NCBI GenBank assembly: GCA_020025675.1
Contig: JAHHRS010000012.1
Span: 1-45,164 of the forward strand
Direction: 5' to 3'
Origin: Oscillospiraceae bacterium
Lineage (GTDB): Bacteria; Bacillota; Clostridia; Oscillospirales; Oscillospiraceae
DNA length: 45,164 nucleotides
The notes under the pieces were generated by a model. That model searched no databases. It saw only the letters and a list, made by a program, of their open reading frames with translations, and was not told the origin of the DNA. The translations under genes were made by a program, and so were the position numbers. How positions within the stretch are numbered: the first letter of the stretch is position 1; each line of letters starts with the position of its first letter. Shown here one piece after another: positions 25,288-33,025 of this stretch.

Positions 25288-25316
25288 TTGACAAACTGCT
25301 GCAAATTAAGTATAAT
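25288..25316 (+). promoter_or_regulatory. Promoter of tRNA-Ser
   Basis: Consensus TTGACA (25288-25293), a 17-nt spacer and consensus TATAAT (25311-25316), ending 15 nt before the tRNA. Confidence 0.85.
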
Positions 25317-25331
25317 GATAAAACGTGATAT

Positions 25332-25420
25332 GGAGAGCTACCGAAGTGGTCATAACGGGGCGGTCTTGAAAACCGTTAGGGCGCAAGCCCACAGGGGTTC
25401 GAATCCCTTGCTCTCCGCCA
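25332..25420 (+). tRNA. tRNA-Ser(UGA)
   Basis: 89 nt with encoded CCA. The acceptor stem GGAGAGC pairs GCTCTCC, the anticodon loop CTTGAAA carries anticodon TGA (25367-25369), and a long variable arm (AGGGCGCAAGCCCA) and a T arm with GGTTCGAATCC are present. The long variable arm is characteristic of class II serine tRNAs. Confidence 0.95.
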
Positions 25421-25421
25421 A

Positions 25422-25457
25422 AAAGAAACGGCACACCGGAAAGCGTGCCGTTTCTTT
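25422..25457 (+). terminator. Terminator of tRNA-Ser
   Basis: A 13-bp perfect stem, AAAGAAACGGCAC (25422-25434) with GTGCCGTTTCTTT (25445-25457). Confidence 0.85.
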
Positions 25458-25497
25458 ATAATTAAATCTAAGTTAGAAAATTTTAATATATTTATGT

Positions 25498-25529
25498 AAA
25501 ATCTTCCCTGAATTAGGGGAAGATTTTTT
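25498..25529 (-). terminator. Terminator at the end of the cyclophilin gene
   Basis: AAATCTTCCC (25498-25507) pairs with GGGAAGATTT (25517-25526). T-rich flanks exist on both strands. It abuts the cyclophilin stop codon. Confidence 0.75.
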
Positions 25530-26139
25530 ATTTCATAACAATAGACTGGATTACGGGCTGATTTTCAGGAGCAACAGAGCCGTTATTGTCCTCAACACTT
25601 ACCTTTTCACAAATGGCATCCACAACATCCATACCCTCAGTCACATGACCGAAGCCGGCATAGGAACCGTCAAGAAACTCACTGTCCTCATGTACAATAA
25701 AAAACTGAGAACTTGCACTGTCCGGGGCAGCGGCACGAGCCATTGAAATGGTACCACGGGTGTGGCTTATGGGGTTATCAACGCCGTTCTGCTTAAACTC
25801 ACCTTTAATCTGCTCATCGGAGCCGCCTGTGCCGTTACCGAGAGGATCACCGCCCTGAATCATAAAGCCGCTTATTATTCTGTGGAAAGTAAGGCCATTA
25901 TAAAAGCCGTCATTTACCAGCTTTACAAAATTATCCACTGTAACGGGTGCGGCACTTCTGTCCAGCTCTACCTCAATAGTGCCGTAATCTTTTACGGTAA
26001 TTACCGCAATTTCAGGTTCGACGGATGTCTCCGCTGCCTGCGTGTCTGAAATGTCGGAATTCTCAGCAGGTTTGCTTCCGCAGCCGCACAAGGCTGTCAG
26101 CAGGCAAAGGACACTGATAATACACATAAATTTTCTCAA
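25528..26139 (-). CDS. Cyclophilin-type peptidyl-prolyl isomerase, lipoprotein
   Basis: A 203-aa secreted lipoprotein. The signal peptide ends with a CGC lipobox (Cys20), followed by a Glu/Ser/Ala-rich linker to about residue 45. The cyclophilin domain shows VDNFVKLVNDGFYNGLTFHR, GFMIQGGDPLGNGTGG, and SMARAAAPDSASSQFFI. It helps fold exported proteins at the membrane surface. The start is TTG at 26139, supported by GGAGGG 8 nt upstream. It is a single gene bounded by its own terminator. Confidence 0.88.
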   Translation of the reverse strand: MRKFMCIISVLCLLTALCGCGSKPAENSDISDTQAAETSVEPEIAVITVKDYGTIEVELDRSAAPVTVDNFVKLVNDGFYNGLTFHRIISGFMIQGGDPLGNGTGGSDEQIKGEFKQNGVDNPISHTRGTISMARAAAPDSASSQFFIVHEDSEFLDGSYAGFGHVTEGMDVVDAICEKVSVEDNNGSVAPENQPVIQSIVMK

Positions 26140-26441
26140 TTTTTTTACCCTCCGATTAAATGCTTAAAACTAAAAATCATATTGAGTTTACCGCTTTTTG
26201 GGAAAACAGTCAATAACTTTGCTTTTTAATACACTTAAGCTGTAAACAATAAACTAATATAATTATGAAATGCTTCTAAAATATGAATTATGCCCCATCT
26301 GTTAGACGTGAGAATATGCTATCTAACAGACGGGGCAATTTTTCAGAGACAAAACGGCGAAATAATCATCTTTCTAAAGCCAATACTGCCTTATTAGAAA
26401 TTGACTGAAGAAAAGGCCTTTTTAAATCATCAGCTATTAAA
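26140..26441. other. Intergenic region with second dispersed palindrome
   Basis: No coding frame is convincing. The only clear structure is the palindrome at 26292-26336. The region separates two minus-strand genes. Confidence 0.4.
26292..26336. repeat. Dispersed palindromic repeat, copy 2
   Basis: GCCCCATCTGTTAG (26292-26305) and CTAACAGACGGGGC (26323-26336) pair in 13 of 14 positions across a 17-nt loop, followed by CAATTTTT. It matches the copy at 14902-14948 in both arms and in part of the loop. Confidence 0.7.
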
Positions 26442-27239
26442 TCAGCGCTTGTTTTTCATTGAAACCATATCGCCGTATACAGGAGTTGCTACGCCAAAGC
26501 CGCCGCTGACAGCGATGACCTGACCTGTTGTATAGGGAGCCTCAGCAAAGTAAACCACAGCATCTGCAATCTCTTCCGGAGTTGCCATGCGGTGAATAGG
26601 AGTATGCTTGAGGAAGAATTCCTGGAATGCAGGAGTAAGATTGTTTTTGACTGCCTCAGTTGCGGTCATACCGGGGCAGACAACATTGCAGACTATGTTG
26701 TACTTGGCAGCATGAATAGCAATCATCTTGCTCATGTGAATAATCGCAGCTTTGGAGGTACCGTAGGCAATCTGGCTTGTGTCGGTGACGATACCGGCCA
26801 CAGAACCGATGTTAATTATAATACCGGATTTCTGCTTTGCCATTGCGGTCTTTATAGCACGCTGGCTTGCAAGGAATACGGAGGAAAGATGGGCATCAAC
26901 ATATTTTGAAAAGTCTTCATACTTGGTGCTCATTATATCCAAGTCATTAACAGGGCTGGTGCCGCCGAAGTTGTTGACAAGAACATCCAGACGACCCTCT
27001 GCTGCAACAACAGTGTCAATCATGTCAACTATGCTCTTCTTGTCGTATGCTTCAAAGTAAACAGTTTTCACATTGCAGCCCTGCTCGTTTAATGCGGCGG
27101 CTTTCTGATTTGCTACTTCCATGTTACGGCAGGCCATGTAAACCACGGCACCTTTTTTTGCCAAAGCTTCAACGCAGGAGTAGCCTATACCTCTTGTAGA
27201 CGCTGTTACGATTACAATTTTGCCATTCAAACTTTCCAT
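26442..27239 (-). CDS. SDR dehydrogenase resembling 7-alpha-hydroxysteroid dehydrogenase
   Basis: A 265-aa NAD(P)-dependent short-chain dehydrogenase. The dinucleotide site is TASTRGIG (12-19), the structural motif NNFGG (89-93), and the catalytic Ser146, Tyr159 and Lys163 lie in GSVAGIVTDTSQIAYGTSKA. Arg38 after the second strand favours NADP. The wording TxSTRGIG, LVNNxGGT, ARxNIxCNxVxPG and a C-terminal GGFGVATPVYGDM are close, from memory, to clostridial 7-alpha-hydroxysteroid dehydrogenases that oxidise bile acids. 3-oxoacyl-ACP reductases share the fold, so the steroid assignment is tentative. A GGAG ribosome site precedes the start. A terminator-like hairpin lies just upstream in its leader. 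Confidence 0.6.
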   Translation of the reverse strand: MESLNGKIVIVTASTRGIGYSCVEALAKKGAVVYMACRNMEVANQKAAALNEQGCNVKTVYFEAYDKKSIVDMIDTVVAAEGRLDVLVNNFGGTSPVNDLDIMSTKYEDFSKYVDAHLSSVFLASQRAIKTAMAKQKSGIIINIGSVAGIVTDTSQIAYGTSKAAIIHMSKMIAIHAAKYNIVCNVVCPGMTATEAVKNNLTPAFQEFFLKHTPIHRMATPEEIADAVVYFAEAPYTTGQVIAVSGGFGVATPVYGDMVSMKNKR

Positions 27240-27266
27240 TTTAATTCTCCATTCATATTATAATAT

Positions 27267-27312
27267 AAAAAATTGCGTCCCGACAGCAGGTCCGGATTAT
27301 GTACGGACGCAA
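27267..27312 (-). promoter_or_regulatory. Candidate transcription attenuator in front of the SDR gene
   Basis: On the minus strand TTGCGTCC (27305-27312) pairs with GGACGCAA (27273-27280), followed by six T (27267-27272): an intrinsic terminator only about 28 nt before the start codon. An alternative hairpin, GTCCG (27304-27308) with CGGAC (27290-27294), shares four bases with the terminator arm, so the two cannot form together. Confidence 0.55.
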
Positions 27313-27355
27313 AAATTTCACTTGTAAAGACAGGTTAAGGCTTCGTTTAACAATA

Positions 27356-27384
27356 ATCTTATCATCATGCTAAAAGTTTTTCAA
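27356..27384 (-). promoter_or_regulatory. Promoter of the SDR gene
   Basis: On the minus strand TTGAAA (27379-27384), a 17-nt spacer and TAAGAT (27356-27361). Transcripts from here must pass the hairpin at 27267-27312. Confidence 0.5.
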
Positions 27385-27725
27385 ATGATAAATAAAATAA
27401 AGCTGAGGATTCTACAATATATACGAAAAGGCAAAAGAAAATTTAGAGTTATTGACTATAAAATTGAAGTTTGGTTCTTAAAGGGCATCAGTATGTCCGG
27501 ATACTGAAGATATTTTGAAAGAGAAGGAAAAATAATACAAAAGCAAGCTGACTGTAAATATATAAATGGCTTGGAGTTTTATGGTAATGAAAGCGCAAAT
27601 GTTCGGAATTTCCCAAATAATAACCGGTTTTAGAAAATTCTGCTTGCAGACAAAAACAGAAAATTTGCAAAAAGAGTAAAAACTCTTGCAATAAACGGAC
27701 AATTAGTTTAAAATACCATAAGTGC
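27385..27725. other. AT-rich divergent intergenic region, no gene seen
   Basis: Short open frames exist on the minus strand (27478-27702) but lack family resemblance or a good ribosome site. The region probably carries the promoter of the importer operon: TTGCAA...(16 nt)...TTAAAATACC at about 27685-27716 is a weak candidate. Confidence 0.3.
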
Positions 27726-27830
27726 GGGACTTACCCCTATTTGGGGGCGTCACCGGATAAGAGATTATACCCATCAAAATTTTGGCGGCACTGCCGTCAC
27801 ACATCGACCCGGAAAGCCGGGCGGTGATGA
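27726..27830 (+). ncRNA. Structured 5' leader of the Nik/Dpp-type importer, candidate riboswitch
   Basis: Stem TCACCG (27750-27755) with CGGTGA (27822-27827) encloses two perfect hairpins: CGGCACTGCCG (27786-27796) and CCCGGAAAGCCGGG (27808-27821). Another, CCCC/GGGG, lies at 27734-27746. The closing stem ends just before the AAAGGAAG ribosome site, a layout suited to translational control. GAGATTATACCC (27761-27772) recalls half of a TPP riboswitch, but the other conserved half is missing. Class unknown. Confidence 0.45.
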
Positions 27831-27843
27831 AAGGAAGCTTAAA

Positions 27844-29391
27844 ATGAAAAAAAGAATTACAGTAGCTGTTCTGATCCTGACCATGCTTATGGGCTTGCTG
27901 ACCGGATGCGGAACAAAGACAGAAGCCACGGAGAGCGATGCTCCCGCCCCTGTACCAGCAGAGAAAAGAGCAAACGAAATCTCTGTCGGTATTGCCAACG
28001 ACCTGACGGAAAGCCTTAACCCTCTGAAATCCGGTTATACTGCCGGAACAAGAGAGGTAATGTTCAACGTATTTGAAGGTCTTATGAAGCTCAGCTCTGA
28101 CGGCAGCCTCTATCCGGCAGTTGCGGAGAAGTATGAGGTATCCGAAGACGGCCTTGTCTACACATTTACAATTCGTGACGGCATAAAGTACCATAACGGT
28201 GAGACAGTTACTGCTCAGGACGTTGCATACTCTGTTGAGCAGTGCATGACTCCGGATGAAAGCGGAGCTATGGTTGAGCCTGCACTGACAATGATAGAGA
28301 AGATAGAGACTCCTGATGAGAGAACCGTGGTGTTCACTATCGCTCATCCCGATGGTGAGTTCTTAAACTACCTGACAGTGGCCGTAGTTCCTGAGGACTA
28401 CACCGAGCAGGATACAAAGCCCGTTGGTACAGGTCCGTTTAAATTCGTAAGCCGTTCCGCTCAGGACTCAGTTGTACTTGAGAAGTTTGACCAATACTGG
28501 GGCGAAGGCGCAAAGCTTGATAAAGTCACATTTAAGATAATTGAAAATGCAGACAGCATGGTTTTGTCCCTCCAGTCAGGTGCAATCGACTTCTGCAACC
28601 ACCTGCCCACTATACAGGCAGCTCAGCTCAGCGATGATTTTAACATTGCCGAGGGCAGCATGGCTCTTGTTCAGGCACTCTATCTGAATAATAAGGTAGC
28701 ACCCTTTGATAATGAACTGGTACGTCAGGCACTGTGCTATGCTACTGACCGCAAGCAAATAATTGATGTTGCATTTGACGGTTACGGCAGTGTGGTAGGT
28801 TCCAGCGTCTATCCTACCCTTGGAAAATGGTATGATGAGAGTCTCAATGAGCTTTATCCATATGATGTGGAAAAAGCCAAGGAGCTTCTCGCCCAGGCAG
28901 GATATGGTGATGGATTTAATATGACCATTACCGTTCCTTCAAACTACCAGCAGCATGTTGATACCGCTCAGGTACTTGCAAACCAGTACAAAGAAATCGG
29001 TGTCAACGTGGAAATTCAGCCTGTTGAATGGGCAACATGGGTGAGTGAAGCCTATAACGGAAGAAACTTCCAGACTACTATTACCGGCGTTGATGCCCAC
29101 TATCCAACTGCAAGAGCTATGATGGAGAGATTTATCTCCGACCAAAGCAACAACTTTATAAACTATGACAACAAAGATTTTGACAGTCTTATGGCTGAAG
29201 CCATAGGTACAAGTGATGAAGCCCAGCGCACCGAGTTCTACATTGAAGCTCAGCGCAATCTTGCCCAGCATGCCGCCAATGTCTATATTCAGGCTCCGGC
29301 GGATCTTGTGGCCGTTCGCAAGGGACTTGAGGGAGTTAACTTCTACCCCATTTACGCCCTTGATTTGGCAAGCCTTTACTGGGCGGAGTAA
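27844..29391 (+). CDS. ABC importer substrate-binding lipoprotein, peptide/nickel family
   Basis: A 515-aa solute-binding protein of the SBP_bac_5 group. The signal peptide has a lipobox ending LTGC (Cys22). Family features include LTESLNPLKSGYTAGTREVM, NVFEGLMKLSSDGSLYPAVA, YTFTIRDGIKYHNGETVTAQ and DVAYSVEQCM. It delivers oligopeptides, dipeptides, nickel chelates or opines to the following permeases. Gene sizes in the operon (515, 317, 268, 262 and 245 aa) match NikABCDE/CntABCDF better than classical Opp. The ligand is not proven by sequence. Confidence 0.85.
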   Translation: MKKRITVAVLILTMLMGLLTGCGTKTEATESDAPAPVPAEKRANEISVGIANDLTESLNPLKSGYTAGTREVMFNVFEGLMKLSSDGSLYPAVAEKYEVSEDGLVYTFTIRDGIKYHNGETVTAQDVAYSVEQCMTPDESGAMVEPALTMIEKIETPDERTVVFTIAHPDGEFLNYLTVAVVPEDYTEQDTKPVGTGPFKFVSRSAQDSVVLEKFDQYWGEGAKLDKVTFKIIENADSMVLSLQSGAIDFCNHLPTIQAAQLSDDFNIAEGSMALVQALYLNNKVAPFDNELVRQALCYATDRKQIIDVAFDGYGSVVGSSVYPTLGKWYDESLNELYPYDVEKAKELLAQAGYGDGFNMTITVPSNYQQHVDTAQVLANQYKEIGVNVEIQPVEWATWVSEAYNGRNFQTTITGVDAHYPTARAMMERFISDQSNNFINYDNKDFDSLMAEAIGTSDEAQRTEFYIEAQRNLAQHAANVYIQAPADLVAVRKGLEGVNFYPIYALDLASLYWAE

Positions 29392-29447
29392 TAACAAATG
29401 AGTTGTGGCACTGTTTGTGCCGCAGTTCCGGAAAGGAGGCGTAAGCC

Positions 29448-30401
29448 ATGAAATACGCAGCAAAAAAGATTTTGATGCTGCTTATTACAATGGTAATCGT
29501 CTCTTTTTTGGCGTTTGCGGCATTTGAACTTATTTCGGGAAGTGCGGCAGATACCATGCTTGGTACTGATGGAACTCCCGAGCAGATAGCGGCACTTGAA
29601 GAAAAACTGGGACTTAACAGACCCTTTTTTGTGCGCTACTTTGAGTGGCTGGGTGGATTCTTTACAGGAGATTTAGGGGTTTCTTTCCGCTACAGACAGC
29701 CTGTTGCAGAACTTCTGGCACCTAAAATTCTGGTTACTCTGTGTCTCAGCACTTTAAGCTTCCTGCTTATTTTGTGCTTTTCCATACCTGTGGGCCTTCT
29801 CTCTGCCAGAGATAGCAGCGGAGTTAAGGATGGAATATGGAATGGAATTATACAATTAATGATGGCAGTACCTCCGTTTTTTACCGGTGTGCTGCTTACA
29901 TGGGTGTTCAGCATTGTTCTGCACTTTTATAACCACGGACAGTTCCCCGGTCTTCAAAATGATTTTTGGGGCTCTGTTTCTTACCTGATTTATCCTGCCG
30001 TAGCCATTGCCGTTCCCAGAATAGCAATGACTATGCGTATGTTCCGCAGCAGAATTCAAAATGAAATGAGAAGCGGCTATGTGCCTACGGCTTTTTCCAG
30101 AGGAAATGACAGAAAACAGGTTTTGAGACGTCATGTGCTTAAAAACTCCCTTGTGCCCGTTGTTACATTTCTGGCCCAGACTATGGCGGAGATACTGGCG
30201 GCAAGCGTTGTTGTGGAGCAGGTGTTTGCAATTCCCGGACTTGGAAGAATGCTTGTCTCCAGCATAGGAGACAGGGATTTTCCGGTAGTGCAGGCGCTGG
30301 TCGTTATTATCGCTTTCTGGGTGGTACTTTCCGGCACACTGGCGGATATTATAAACCAACGCATAGACCCCAGACTGCGTCTTGGAGGTGGGGCAAAATG
30401 A
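29448..30401 (+). CDS. ABC importer permease 1, DppB/NikB type
   Basis: A 317-aa membrane protein with six segments. It has LGTDGTPEQIAALEEKLGLN in the outer loop after the first segment, FTGDLGVSFRYRQPV, the EAA coupling loop (AFSRGNDRKQVLRRHVLKNS) and the C-terminal DPRLRLGG typical of DppB/NikB proteins. An AGGAGG ribosome site precedes it; its stop overlaps the next start (ATGA). Confidence 0.9.
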   Translation: MKYAAKKILMLLITMVIVSFLAFAAFELISGSAADTMLGTDGTPEQIAALEEKLGLNRPFFVRYFEWLGGFFTGDLGVSFRYRQPVAELLAPKILVTLCLSTLSFLLILCFSIPVGLLSARDSSGVKDGIWNGIIQLMMAVPPFFTGVLLTWVFSIVLHFYNHGQFPGLQNDFWGSVSYLIYPAVAIAVPRIAMTMRMFRSRIQNEMRSGYVPTAFSRGNDRKQVLRRHVLKNSLVPVVTFLAQTMAEILAASVVVEQVFAIPGLGRMLVSSIGDRDFPVVQALVVIIAFWVVLSGTLADIINQRIDPRLRLGGGAK

Positions 30402-31204
30402 AAAAGCGGAACTGGTATCTGACCTTAGGCTTTATCCTCACCGGAATTATAGCTTCATTTATAGTGATGGGATTTATATGGACACCATATGACCCTAATG
30501 CTATTATGGCAGGGCCTAAATTTTCTCCGCCGAGTTTTGAACATATCATGGGTACAGATAATTTCGGCAGAGATATATTCAGCCGGGTTTTGCAGGGCGC
30601 AGGCTCCACTGCTCTTATTGCACTATGCACCGTACTTATCGGAGCCCTTATAGGAATTGCAGTTGGAGCTTTAACAGGCTACTTCGGAGGAATTGTAGAC
30701 GAGGCGCTGATGCGCTTTAACGATGCTCTTACCGCATTTCCCAGTATTCTTGTGGCTCTCGTTATTGTGGGAGTCATGGGCGGAGGAAAATATAATGTTA
30801 TACTGGCCCTTGGAATAGTTTTTATCCCCAGCTTTGCAAGAGTTACAAGAACGGCTTTTGCCTCTTTGAGAGATGTAAACTATGTTAAGAGCGTCCGCCT
30901 TATGGGAGCCAAACCGGCAAGAATCATATGTCTTCATATACTTCCAAATACTATTTCGGTGCTTTTGCCGGCAATAACCATAGGGTTTAATAACGCTGTT
31001 TTGGCTGAGGCTTCAATGAGCTATCTGGGTATAGGCATAAAACCCCCTGATGCGTCATTGGGGTATATGCTGTCTGAGGCGCAGGGAATGTTAAGCATTG
31101 CTCCATGGTATGCAATTTGGACAGGCGGAGTTATAGTTATAATGATATTTGCGGTAGGGTTAATCGGCGAAGGCCTTCAGCACTGCGGAAGGGAGAGCAT
31201 GTGA
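30398..31204 (+). CDS. ABC importer permease 2, DppC/NikC type
   Basis: A 268-aa membrane protein. It contains FEHIMGTDNFGRDIFSRVLQ, the signature of DppC/NikC permeases, and the coupling loop VKSVRLMGAKPARIICLHIL. It forms the transmembrane channel with the preceding permease. Its TGA shares one base with the next ATG. Confidence 0.9.
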   Translation: MKKRNWYLTLGFILTGIIASFIVMGFIWTPYDPNAIMAGPKFSPPSFEHIMGTDNFGRDIFSRVLQGAGSTALIALCTVLIGALIGIAVGALTGYFGGIVDEALMRFNDALTAFPSILVALVIVGVMGGGKYNVILALGIVFIPSFARVTRTAFASLRDVNYVKSVRLMGAKPARIICLHILPNTISVLLPAITIGFNNAVLAEASMSYLGIGIKPPDASLGYMLSEAQGMLSIAPWYAIWTGGVIVIMIFAVGLIGEGLQHCGRESM

Positions 31205-31992
31205 TGCTGGAAATTCAGGATCTGCACGTCCGTTTTTATAACCGCCGGCGGGAGGCTGTTGAAGGGGTCAGTTTCAAAATAGAAGACGGAGAAATTATGG
31301 GTCTGGTTGGTGAATCGGGCTCAGGAAAAAGCGTTACCGCCATGTCTGTTGCGGGACTTCTCCCCAGAAAACAGTGTGAATATTCGGGGAAGATATTTCT
31401 TGACGGATGTGAACTTCTCCATGCGGACAGAAAAGTTTTACGGCAAATACAGGGAAAAGATATGGGAGTTGTGTTTCAGGAACCTATGAACGCAATGGAC
31501 CCCCTTATGAAGGTGGGCAAACAAGTGGAGGAATGCCTGAAAGTACACACAAAAATGAATGCCTCACAAAGGAAAGCTCTGGCACTTGAAGCACTGAGTG
31601 CGGTGGAACTGAGAAATGTGGAGGAAATATATGAAAAATATCCTCATGAGCTGTCCGGCGGCATGTGCCAGAGAGCCATGATTGCGGCGGCAATAGTTTC
31701 AAAACCTAAGCTCCTTTTGCTGGATGAACCAACCACCGCCCTTGATATAACAATACAGTCTCAGATACTGGTGCTTTTGAAAAGCCTTAATAAACAGTAC
31801 GGCATGTCCATGCTTTTTATAAGCCACGATTTGAATGTGGTGCGGAAGCTTTGCCGCCGTGTTGTGGTTATGCAGAGAGGTCATATAGTGGAGGCAGGGG
31901 ACACTGAAAGAATTTTTCATAATCCTCAGAACGATTACACTAAAAAACTGATTGCCGCCATTCCAACACGAGAGGGAAGGGGGAGCATATGA
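31204..31992 (+). CDS. ABC importer ATPase 1, NikD/DppD type
   Basis: A 262-aa ATPase. Walker A GESGSGKSV, Q-loop VVFQEPMNAMDPLM, signature LSGGMCQRAMIAAAI, Walker B LLLLDEPTTALD and H-loop FISHDLNVV are complete. An in-frame frame reaches back to 31105 inside the permease; I use the ATG at 31204, which gives the usual MLEIQDLHVRFYNRR start. It lacks the roughly 60-70-residue C-terminal oligopeptide domain of DppD/OppD, as NikD does. Confidence 0.88.
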   Translation: MLEIQDLHVRFYNRRREAVEGVSFKIEDGEIMGLVGESGSGKSVTAMSVAGLLPRKQCEYSGKIFLDGCELLHADRKVLRQIQGKDMGVVFQEPMNAMDPLMKVGKQVEECLKVHTKMNASQRKALALEALSAVELRNVEEIYEKYPHELSGGMCQRAMIAAAIVSKPKLLLLDEPTTALDITIQSQILVLLKSLNKQYGMSMLFISHDLNVVRKLCRRVVVMQRGHIVEAGDTERIFHNPQNDYTKKLIAAIPTREGRGSI

Positions 31993-32726
31993 CGGAAAAC
32001 GAACTTGTGCTGAAGGTTCAGAATGTCAGCTGCGGTTACCGCAAAGGCGGAGTATTTAGCAGAGGAGAAGTTCAGGAAATCTTACATGACGTGAGCTTCG
32101 ATGTGCGGCGCGGCGAGATAATGGGCCTTGTAGGTGAGTCAGGTACAGGAAAATCTACTCTTGCCAAAGTAATTTTGGGTATTTTAAAACCGGATTCCGG
32201 CGAGGTTACACACTATTCCCATGGACCCCAAATGATATTTCAGGACCCCTTCAGTTCTTTAAATCCCGCATTTACCGTAAAAAGAATTATGGAAGAGCCG
32301 CTTAAAATACAAGGGATAAGGGATAAGCAAGAACGGAAAAATCAGGTTATGGAGATGCTGAGACTGGTGGAATTGCCGGAGGAGTGCCTTGAAGCACGGC
32401 CGAACGAACTTTCCGGCGGTCAAAGACAGAGAGTTTCCATAGCTGTGGCTTTAATTCAGAAACCTAAATTTGTTATAGCGGACGAGCCTGTCAGTGCGCT
32501 GGATGTTACTATTCAGGCACAAATACTGAAGCTTTTAAAAAAGCTGAGGAAGGAACTTGATTTAAGCTTCCTGTTTATAAGCCATGACCTTAATGTGGTG
32601 TACCAGCTCTGCGACAGAGTGATAGTTATGAAAGACGGTCAGATAGTGGAGCAGGGAGATGTTGAGCAGGTTTATGACCGGCCTCAGCATGAATATACAA
32701 AACAGCTTTTAGCCGCTGTTGTGTGA
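31989..32726 (+). CDS. ABC importer ATPase 2, NikE/DppF type
   Basis: A 245-aa ATPase partner of the previous protein. Walker A GESGTGKST, Q-loop MIFQDPFSSLNP, signature LSGGQRQRVSIAVAL, Walker B FVIADEPVSALD and H-loop FISHDLNVV are present. It is short like NikE, without the C-terminal peptide-transporter extension. It overlaps the preceding gene by ATGA and ends the operon at a strong terminator. Confidence 0.88.
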   Translation: MTENELVLKVQNVSCGYRKGGVFSRGEVQEILHDVSFDVRRGEIMGLVGESGTGKSTLAKVILGILKPDSGEVTHYSHGPQMIFQDPFSSLNPAFTVKRIMEEPLKIQGIRDKQERKNQVMEMLRLVELPEECLEARPNELSGGQRQRVSIAVALIQKPKFVIADEPVSALDVTIQAQILKLLKKLRKELDLSFLFISHDLNVVYQLCDRVIVMKDGQIVEQGDVEQVYDRPQHEYTKQLLAAVV

Positions 32727-32728
32727 AA

Positions 32729-32767
32729 AAAAGTGCCGAAGGACTCCTTTCGGCACTTTTAATTTTT
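32729..32767 (+). terminator. Terminator of the Nik/Dpp-type operon
   Basis: AAAAGTGCCGA (32729-32739) pairs TCGGCACTTTT (32750-32760), followed by more T. Confidence 0.9.
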
Positions 32768-32795
32768 AAGAATTTTTAATTAAAAAGCCCATTCC

Positions 32796-32996
32796 TTGAC
32801 TATCGGTAAATAAAGAATATAATAAATAACATGAAATATTCGATATAAGCAAAGATTGTATAATGATGGGAAAAATACTAAAAAGTGTTAATGTCAGACG
32901 AAATTTTACATTTGCAGCAGTAACATGGCGTATAAAATCGGAAAAAGTAAATTTAACAGCTTTTAAGTTGACCCTAAAGATTTAAAATGGTATTAT
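32796..32996 (+). promoter_or_regulatory. Two promoters of the transglutaminase/Dlt-like operon
   Basis: Distal: TTGACT (32796-32801), 16 nt, TATAAT (32818-32823). Proximal: TTGACC (32968-32973), 17 nt, TATTAT (32991-32996), about 30 nt before the TTG start at 33026. No gene lies between 32727 and 33025. Confidence 0.6.
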
Positions 32997-33025
32997 TGTA
33001 ACGTTTGGAATTGGAGGAATGCTAC

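Noticed and set aside
27478..27702. Two short minus-strand frames in the AT-rich gap
   Set aside because: Low-complexity Phe/Ser/Tyr-rich products overlapping in different frames, with no ribosome site.
27740..27830. TPP riboswitch in front of the Nik/Dpp importer
   Set aside because: GAGATTATACCC resembles the first conserved half, but the CTGGATAATGCCAGCG-type second half and the matching helices are absent.
27703..28347. A 214-codon open frame on the minus strand
   Set aside because: It lies antisense to the importer leader and the start of the binding-protein gene, has no family resemblance, and the plus-strand gene is clear.
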